Shown here in pieces: positions 59,575-64,000 of a DNA stretch of 64,000 nt. The position numbers and the translations under genes are program-made. The stretch is from Leptothrix discophora. GTDB taxonomy: Bacteria; Pseudomonadota; Gammaproteobacteria; Burkholderiales; Burkholderiaceae_C. The first letter of the stretch is position 1. The number at the start of each line of letters is the position of its first letter. A model generated the notes under the pieces. The model was not told the DNA's origin, searched no databases, and saw only the letters and a list, made by a program, of their open reading frames with translations. The stretch spans positions 124,001-188,000 of the forward strand of contig NZ_JAUZEE010000006.1 in NCBI RefSeq assembly GCF_030705305.1, given 5' to 3'.

Positions 59575-60045
59575 ATGCCCATCGAACCCGCCATCATCCA
59601 AAAGCCCGCCTTCACCGTCGTCGGCATGGCCATCAGCACCCGAGCGCTGTCGGGCGAGATTCCTGCCTTGTGGGGAAGTTTCGGGCCGCGCATCGATGAA
59701 GTTGCCGACATGGCCGAGCCACAGGTCAGCTACGGCATCATGGAGAATTTCGATGCCTCACAAGGCACGCTGGACTACATGGCTGCGGTTTCCGTGACGA
59801 GTACCGAAAACGCGCCGCTCGGCATGGTCACGAGAACCATTGCAGCACAGACCTACGCCGTCTTCCAGGCCAGGCTTCATGGCCTCGGTGAGGCTTTTGG
59901 CGACATCTTCAACCAGTGGCTGCCGAACGCGCCATATGAACAGTTGGCCGCCCCGTATTTCGAGCGATACGACGAATCGTTTGATCCGGGCAATGCCGAG
60001 TCGGTGGTCGAGATCTACATTCCTGTCAAGCCGCGCAACGCGTGA
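59575..60045 (+). CDS. GyrI-like / effector-binding domain protein
   Basis: The 156-residue protein has the fold of stand-alone AraC effector-binding (GyrI-like) domains: IIQKPAFTVVGMAISTR, IPALWGSFGPRI, YGIMENFD, DYMAAVSVTS and a C-terminal FDPGNAESVVEIYIPVK. Such proteins bind small hydrophobic or cationic ligands; some protect gyrase or regulate drug efflux. AGGAG lies 9 bases before the ATG. No DNA-binding domain is fused. Confidence 0.85.
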   Translation: MPIEPAIIQKPAFTVVGMAISTRALSGEIPALWGSFGPRIDEVADMAEPQVSYGIMENFDASQGTLDYMAAVSVTSTENAPLGMVTRTIAAQTYAVFQARLHGLGEAFGDIFNQWLPNAPYEQLAAPYFERYDESFDPGNAESVVEIYIPVKPRNA

Positions 60046-60170
60046 CGGAGCGCACGTCCTTCACGTGTGCGCGTCGGTCGGGTACTTCCGGTATGGGGCG
60101 TGAAAACTGGGGAATGGCCGCGCCTGGCAGAAGCTACGCGTGGCGTTGCCTCGGGTCCAGGCTGGAAAAG

Positions 60171-60230
60171 CATGGGCGCTGACTGCGAGCACAACGTTGC
60201 CCACGCTTTCGCTCAAACTGAGCGCCCATG
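60171..60230. repeat. Inverted repeat between GyrI-like gene and GNAT gene
   Basis: CATGGGCGCT (60171-60180) and AGCGCCCATG (60221-60230) are perfect 10-bp inverted copies. The pairing extends imperfectly inward (GAGC/GCTC) around a loop containing CAACGTTG. It could be a terminator for the upstream gene or a recombination/regulatory hairpin. It lacks the GTTRRRY end core of attC. Confidence 0.7.
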
Positions 60231-60251
60231 TCGGGCGGCAAGGGGTAAGGG

Positions 60252-60749
60252 ATGATCCAGATCGTTCCGTTCGATTCACGGCACGCCGCCGGCGTCGTCT
60301 CCCTGATTCTTCCGATCCAGCAATCGGAGTTCGGCATACCCATCACGCTGGACGACCAACCGGATCTGCGAGACGTCCCTGGCTTCTACCGAAGGGCGGC
60401 TGGCAACTTCTGGGTGGCTCTCGATGGCGAGGCGGTGGTGGGTTCAATCGCGCTCCTGGACATCGGCAACCATCAAGGCGCGCTGCGCAAGATGTTCGTT
60501 GCCGCTTCGCACCGGGGCCGCGAGCACGGCGTGGCGAAACAGCTGCTCGATACCCTGATTCAGGGGGCTCGAACCCATGGCGTCCAGGAGATATTCCTGG
60601 GTACCACGGCCAAGTTTCTGGCGGCGCATCGCTTCTACGAGAAAAGCGGCTTTCGCGAAATCGATCGCATGGCGTTGCCTCAGGGCTTTCCGGTGATGGC
60701 TGTGGATACCCGGTTCTATTGCTTGGCGACAACGCAGAATGCCGCTTGA
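60252..60749 (+). CDS. GNAT acetyltransferase
   Basis: The 165-residue protein shows GNAT motifs VALDGEAVVGSIALLDIGN, LRKMFVAASHRGREHGVAKQLLDTL and FYEKSGFREI. MetJ-like or SAT subfamily features are absent, so the substrate is unknown. The start at MIQIVPFDSRHAAGV follows AAGGGG about 6 bases upstream. It is followed by about 340 bp without a gene. Confidence 0.88.
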   Translation: MIQIVPFDSRHAAGVVSLILPIQQSEFGIPITLDDQPDLRDVPGFYRRAAGNFWVALDGEAVVGSIALLDIGNHQGALRKMFVAASHRGREHGVAKQLLDTLIQGARTHGVQEIFLGTTAKFLAAHRFYEKSGFREIDRMALPQGFPVMAVDTRFYCLATTQNAA

Positions 60750-61062
60750 CCGTCGGTTTCGCTGGCATCAACGGGCCAGGTGTCTCGCCAGAAGCACGCG
60801 GTTGCATGGCTTGCGGGCGAGGCCCCACGGTATTCGCGGCGTCTACGGCGCTTGCCGGGTCCGATGCGCTGGGCAGGCCGCTGAGGTTCGCCACCTCCGT
60901 CCACTGCCGACATTCCGGATGCGCCTGCCCTGTCGCTCCACATAGACCGAACCATCCGCCGACCCGTCATGCAGACCGGCGGCTCGTTCACGATGCGACG
61001 TCTCGGTAATCTCGGGCCGGCGAACCACCCTGTGCAGCGCGTCCGGCTACTGGGCAACACGA
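60750..61062. other. Non-coding stretch
   Basis: No gene is supported in these 313 bases. The open frames present have no start with a ribosome-binding site and no family resemblance. It is typical of decayed DNA in this accessory region. Confidence 0.5.
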
Positions 61063-61088
61063 CGCGGGCCGGCGCCATCCGGCCCGCG
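61063..61088. terminator. Hairpin terminator after the VOC gene
   Basis: CGCGGGCCG (61063-61071) and CGGCCCGCG (61080-61088) form a perfect 9-bp stem with an 8-base loop, five bases past the stop of the VOC gene that reads leftward. There is no strong T-run, so the efficiency is uncertain. Confidence 0.65.
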
Positions 61089-61093
61089 ACCCA

Positions 61094-61471
61094 CTACAGG
61101 TCCTCATGGATGCACAGGAAGTTCCCCTCCGGGTCCTTGAACCATGCGGCCTTTTCCGAGCCGAGCACGCAGACGTGCTCCACGGTCTTGAAACCGGGCA
61201 GGTCGTAGTTCTCGAACACCACGCCCGCGCGTTTCAGCTCGGCGACGCTGTTGGCGATGTCGTCGACGCGGAAACTGATCGCCGTGTGTTCCGCCCGGGT
61301 GCCCTCCGGCTTCGGAAAGAGGGCCAGTGTGCTGCCACCGACCGCGTATTCAAACTTGCCGTCCGGCTTGAAGTTGCCGGCTTTCAGGCCGAGGCAGCCC
61401 TCATAGAAGGCCCGTGCACGCGCCATGTCCTTGACCGGAAGCATGGTGGTGACCGTGGCGTTGGCGAGCAT
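61094..61471 (-). CDS. VOC-family (glyoxalase-like) protein
   Basis: The 125-residue protein has the VOC beta-alpha-beta-beta-beta fold: TMLPVKDMARARAFYEGCLGL, LALFPKPEGTRAEHTAISF, VFENYDLPG and DPEGNFLCIHE with a probable metal-binding Glu/His. Typical annotations are glyoxalase or bleomycin-resistance family. AAAGGA lies 6 bases before the ATG. The substrate is unknown. Confidence 0.9.
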   Translation of the reverse strand: MLANATVTTMLPVKDMARARAFYEGCLGLKAGNFKPDGKFEYAVGGSTLALFPKPEGTRAEHTAISFRVDDIANSVAELKRAGVVFENYDLPGFKTVEHVCVLGSEKAAWFKDPEGNFLCIHEDL

Positions 61472-61581
61472 ATGCAGTCCTTTCGCTCCGCCAGCTGCGC
61501 CCGCGCCAGAGCGATCCCCTGACGCATTGGCAGTCAGACAAACAGCTTAGTCCCATCACGAACCCCGCGCCACTTGCCGAG

Positions 61582-61760
61582 CGCCTGCGTGCTGCCCTGC
61601 ACCGGCCCGCTGTCCCAGACCGGCCCCGAGGGCCTGCGCGCAATGGCCGAAACGACCGACGGCTTCGAGATCGACCCCTCGCTGCTGGACGCGCAGCCAG
61701 CCATCGCCCTGGCGCAGATCCGGCGGTGGTGGGGGAGGATGGCGTTCTTGAAGGCGTGGG
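61582..61760 (+). pseudogene. recG: Duplicate remnant of the recG 3' end
   Basis: Bases 61582-61760 match the last part of recG (54088-54370) at roughly 85-90% by eye: GPLSQTGPEGLRAMAETTDGFEI, then PAIALAQIRRWWGRMAFLKAW. A 126-base (42-codon) segment is missing in frame, with the join at a GAGRTCG repeat present at both edges in intact recG (54154-54160 and 54280-54286). The stop is lost. It has the same orientation as recG, so about 7 kb of accessory DNA lies between two recG ends. Confidence 0.9.
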
Positions 61761-61776
61761 CACCGCTGGGTGCGGG

Positions 61777-61831
61777 CCACAGGGCCACAGGGCCACAGGG
61801 CCTCAGTGCCTCAGTGCCTCAGGGCTTCAGG
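61777..61831. repeat. Tandem octamer repeats after the recG remnant
   Basis: Three copies of CCACAGGG (61777-61800) are followed by CCTCAGTG, CCTCAGTG, CCTCAGGG and a partial CTTCAGG. The unit is 8 bases with drift from A to T at position 3 and G to T at position 7. The repeat begins 17 bases past the end of the recG similarity. Confidence 0.9.
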
Positions 61832-61966
61832 TTGACACGACCGGCTGGCACCATCGAGGCATCTCGCCCACTGCTTCAGCCTGGATGTTCAGGTTGAGAC
61901 ACTCCGACATGACTCGCCAAGCGTCAACCCCACTCAGGTGGTCGCACTTATTGATCGGTCTATTTG

Positions 61967-62395
61967 ATGCGTCCTTTAAAAATCTTTCAATCGAACGGCC
62001 TGATGCAATATGTCTCGCCTGTGGTTCGCCTGCCGATTCTGGTCTTGATGTCGTTTCAGATCACCGCGCTGCATGCCGAGATGCCGGCGCCTCGCACGGG
62101 CGAGGCGACAACTGCCGGGCCAAGGCCAACGATTGGTCTTCCAAGCGCGCGCGTGGGGCGACCGTACTCACGTCCATTGATCATCGGTGGGGGTCCTCCG
62201 TTTTCTCTGGTCGAGGTGTCCTGGGCGCCCGAATCGATGGGGCTCGTCATGGGCTCTGATGGCGTCTTGTCGGGCATCCCAGAACGTCCTGGCGCCTACA
62301 CGCTTGACCTCGTGGTTCGTGATGTCAAAACGGGCCAGCAGACGCGTCAGCCATATCGGCTGCGTGTGCTTCCGGCGCGATCGGGCCAGAATTGA
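61967..62395 (+). CDS. Exported Ig-like (He_PIG-type) domain protein
   Basis: This protein of about 142 residues has a hydrophobic export signal (VVRLPILVLMSFQITALHA) and one Ig-like putative domain of He_PIG type: ARVGRPYSRPLIIGGGPPFSL, GLVMGSDGVLSGIPERPGAYTLDLVVRDV. The better start for a normal signal peptide is the later ATG at 62003 (MQYVSP). The domain is usually a repeat in large surface proteins, so a single copy may be a fragment or a small adhesin-like protein. Confidence 0.65.
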   Translation: MRPLKIFQSNGLMQYVSPVVRLPILVLMSFQITALHAEMPAPRTGEATTAGPRPTIGLPSARVGRPYSRPLIIGGGPPFSLVEVSWAPESMGLVMGSDGVLSGIPERPGAYTLDLVVRDVKTGQQTRQPYRLRVLPARSGQN

Positions 62396-62510
62396 TGTGC
62401 GATTGGACTGGCAAGCACGGCGGCATGAGCGTCTCGGCCACCTTGGAGGTGGCTGCCGGTTCACCTGATTCCGAGCAGCAAGAAAACGGTCGTTTCCCCG
62501 ATCCTGGATC

Positions 62511-62972
62511 ATGAACCCTGAAGTTTCCCCCGCCCTGATTCTGGCCGGCGTCCTCGCCTGGTTCGCCTTGTCCGTCATCGTCCGCAAATGGCGAGGACGG
62601 CATTTCTTCGCCACCCGCGTACCCGAAGCCGTGTTTTCCGAACGCTGGGCATCGGGTCGCCCCGGCAGTGGCCTGTTTGCGCGGCTGTCGACGGCCAAGA
62701 ATTGCCTGCATGTCCAGGTCACGCCCGAAGCGGTTTGCGTCGAGCCGCATTTCCCGATCTCGCTCGGTTTTGTGGCGGAGGCCTATGACATGGACCACCA
62801 CATTCCGCTGGCGGACATCCAGAGCGTGACGGTGCTCGGCGGACTTCGGATGAAGACGGTCGAAGTGGCCTACCAGTCGTCGGGCGGCAAGGGTGGCATC
62901 CTGTACTTGCTCCTGCGTCATGCAGAGACGTTTCAGGAGGCCGTGAACAGGTCCCGGCTTGAACCGGATTGA
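62511..62972 (+). CDS. Membrane-anchored PH-like domain protein
   Basis: I do not recognise the 153-residue protein with certainty. A single TM helix at about 8-25 (ALILAGVLAWFALSVIV) is followed by a compact beta-rich domain (LHVQVTPEAVCVEPHF, IPLADIQSVTVLGG, KTVEVAYQSSG) that looks like a bacterial PH domain. It lies 16 bases before the SRPBCC gene and may share its transcript. Confidence 0.65.
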   Translation: MNPEVSPALILAGVLAWFALSVIVRKWRGRHFFATRVPEAVFSERWASGRPGSGLFARLSTAKNCLHVQVTPEAVCVEPHFPISLGFVAEAYDMDHHIPLADIQSVTVLGGLRMKTVEVAYQSSGGKGGILYLLLRHAETFQEAVNRSRLEPD

Positions 62973-62988
62973 TCCTCAGGAGACCCTC

Positions 62989-63426
62989 ATGAAGACACTG
63001 ACCTTCGACATCCTGATTCGCGCGCCCCGCGTCCGGGTGTGGCAGACGATGCTCGGCGCCGAGACCTACAAGGTCTGGGCGGCGGCCTTTTGTGAGGGCA
63101 CGTACTACGTCGGATCGTGGGATGCGGGCAGCAAGATGCGGTTTCTGGCGCCTTCGGGCGAGGGCATGTTGTCCGAGATCGCCGAGGCGGTGCCGTTCGA
63201 GTTCGTGTCCATCCGGCACCTCGGGATGGTCGAGAACGGCGTCGAGGACACGACCAGCGACAAGGTCCGCGCCTGGGCGCCGGCCTACGAGAACTACCGT
63301 TTCTCCGACGATCCCGCTGGCTGCCAGGTCGTGGTGACCTTGGACACCGCCGCCGAGTGGGAGGATTACATGCAGGACACCTTCCCCAGGGCACTCGGGC
63401 GGCTCAAGTCGCTGTGTGAGGCTTGA
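62989..63426 (+). CDS. SRPBCC (AHSA1/START-like) domain protein
   Basis: The 145-residue protein fits the AHSA1 branch of the SRPBCC superfamily: TFDILIRAPRVRVWQTMLGAETYKVWAAAF, GSKMRFLAP, EFVSIRHLGMV and DTAAEWEDYMQDTFPRALGRLKSL. The fold binds hydrophobic ligands. AGGAG is 7 bases before the ATG. It is 16 bases after the PH-like gene on the same strand. No function is known. Confidence 0.88.
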   Translation: MKTLTFDILIRAPRVRVWQTMLGAETYKVWAAAFCEGTYYVGSWDAGSKMRFLAPSGEGMLSEIAEAVPFEFVSIRHLGMVENGVEDTTSDKVRAWAPAYENYRFSDDPAGCQVVVTLDTAAEWEDYMQDTFPRALGRLKSLCEA

Positions 63427-63690
63427 TGCACGGCGGGACTGGAGGCGGGACCGGCCCCAGGAAACCGACGCCGGGCAGCGGGTACAAGCGCTGGTCCAGA
63501 GCGATGCCCACACGGATGACCTCGCTTCGGATAACCTCGTCGCAGGTCGGTCCGGGTCCCTGTCCAGATAGACCTGCCGAACCGCCGTCTGGGCGCATCG
63601 GCACCGTGTGAGGGCGACGTTGTCCGTGTGGTCGTCGGTGGGCCCCATGGAACTTGCCTTGGGTTCGGTCGCGTTTTCTCAAGGAGTCCG

Positions 63691-64000
63691 ATGGTGAACC
63701 CGGCACATCCAGGACGGACATCGATCGCAAACGGTCGACATTGGGGCACGCGGGCACGCGACTGGGCAGAGATACAGGAAGGTCAGTGCAGGGCGGCTTA
63801 TGACGCCGTGTTTGACAGCCTGTCATTTCATATTGGCATGACCTGCTGCGACGTGGGTTGCGGCGCCGGTCTGGCCGCGCGCCTGGCATCCGACCGAGGT
63901 GCCGTGGTTTCGGGCATTGATGCCGCCGCCAGCCTCCTGGAGATCGCGCGTGAGCGAGTTCCCGGTGCGGACTTCCACCTGGGTGACCTGGAAGAACTGC
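63691..64000 (+). CDS. SAM-dependent methyltransferase (partial, runs off the right edge)
   Basis: From ATG at 63691 (AAGGAG 4 bases upstream), 103 codons are open to the edge. The sequence MVNPAHPGRTSIAN ... WGTRARDWAEIQEG is followed by motif I DVGCGAGLAARLA and SGIDAAASLLEIARERVP, typical of class I (Methyltransf_11/25) enzymes with the acidic Asp of motif II. The C-terminal half and substrate are outside the window. Confidence 0.85.
   Translation, partial: MVNPAHPGRTSIANGRHWGTRARDWAEIQEGQCRAAYDAVFDSLSFHIGMTCCDVGCGAGLAARLASDRGAVVSGIDAAASLLEIARERVPGADFHLGDLEEL

Overview
The window is high-GC DNA (about 70% G+C by eye) with dense, often overlapping genes. It looks like the chromosome of a betaproteobacterium, most likely Burkholderiales. 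This is inferred from gene content and style: fabA-fabB pair, rdgC, hemP/chaN/piuC iron genes, gcvTHP behind a tandem glycine riboswitch, and a DUF1127 protein. The species cannot be named from the sequence.

Layout. 0-3.1 kb (minus strand): a caspase-like protease, a TIR-like/TM/TPR membrane protein running off the left edge, and an N-acetylmuramoyl-L-alanine amidase. The protease and the amidase both carry histone-H1-like Lys/Ala tails. 3.3-13.1 kb: a VOC protein, a GNAT acetyltransferase, a secreted small protein paired with a 1246-residue membrane/TolB-like/TPR protein, a 7-TM protein behind a near-consensus promoter, and a periplasmic binding protein translationally coupled to a PAS/GGDEF diguanylate cyclase with a His-rich loop. 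13.2-20.7 kb (minus): a type I restriction-modification operon (hsdR-DUF1016-hsdS-rhuM-hsdM) whose genes all overlap. 21.8-26.4 kb: xylX-xylB-xylC-xylD, an oxidative (Weimberg) D-xylose operon without xylA. 26.5-36.9 kb (minus): esterase, L-threonine aldolase, gcvP-gcvH-gcvT with riboswitch, rdgC, SGNH hydrolase, tgt and DUF1127. 37.0-40.0 kb: a LysR regulator and fabA-fabB. 40.0-46.5 kb: an iron-uptake locus around a perfect 19-bp Fur box (chaN, hemP, siderophore receptor, piuC, tonB-exbB-exbD). 46.7-54.4 kb: a tail-to-tail response regulator/hybrid kinase, cytochrome c, queA, a MazE/Doc toxin-antitoxin pair and recG.

54.4-57.7 kb is an integron: a truncated, divergent intI remnant, an attI-like site, and six gene cassettes separated by attC sites. 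It ends in a half attC and a run of about 16 C. Next come a dead IS110-type transposase (57.9-58.8 kb) and a patchwork of small genes. At 61.6 kb lies a remnant of the recG 3' end, in the same orientation as the intact recG at 54.4 kb, so about 7 kb of accessory DNA is bracketed by two recG 3' ends. The right end holds small secreted or membrane proteins, an SRPBCC protein and a truncated methyltransferase.

The strongest candidates for something new are the caspase/TIR-like/amidase cluster at the left edge, the integron island bracketed by recG ends, and the rhuM/DUF1016-bearing type I R-M operon with a perfect 25-bp palindrome inside rhuM.
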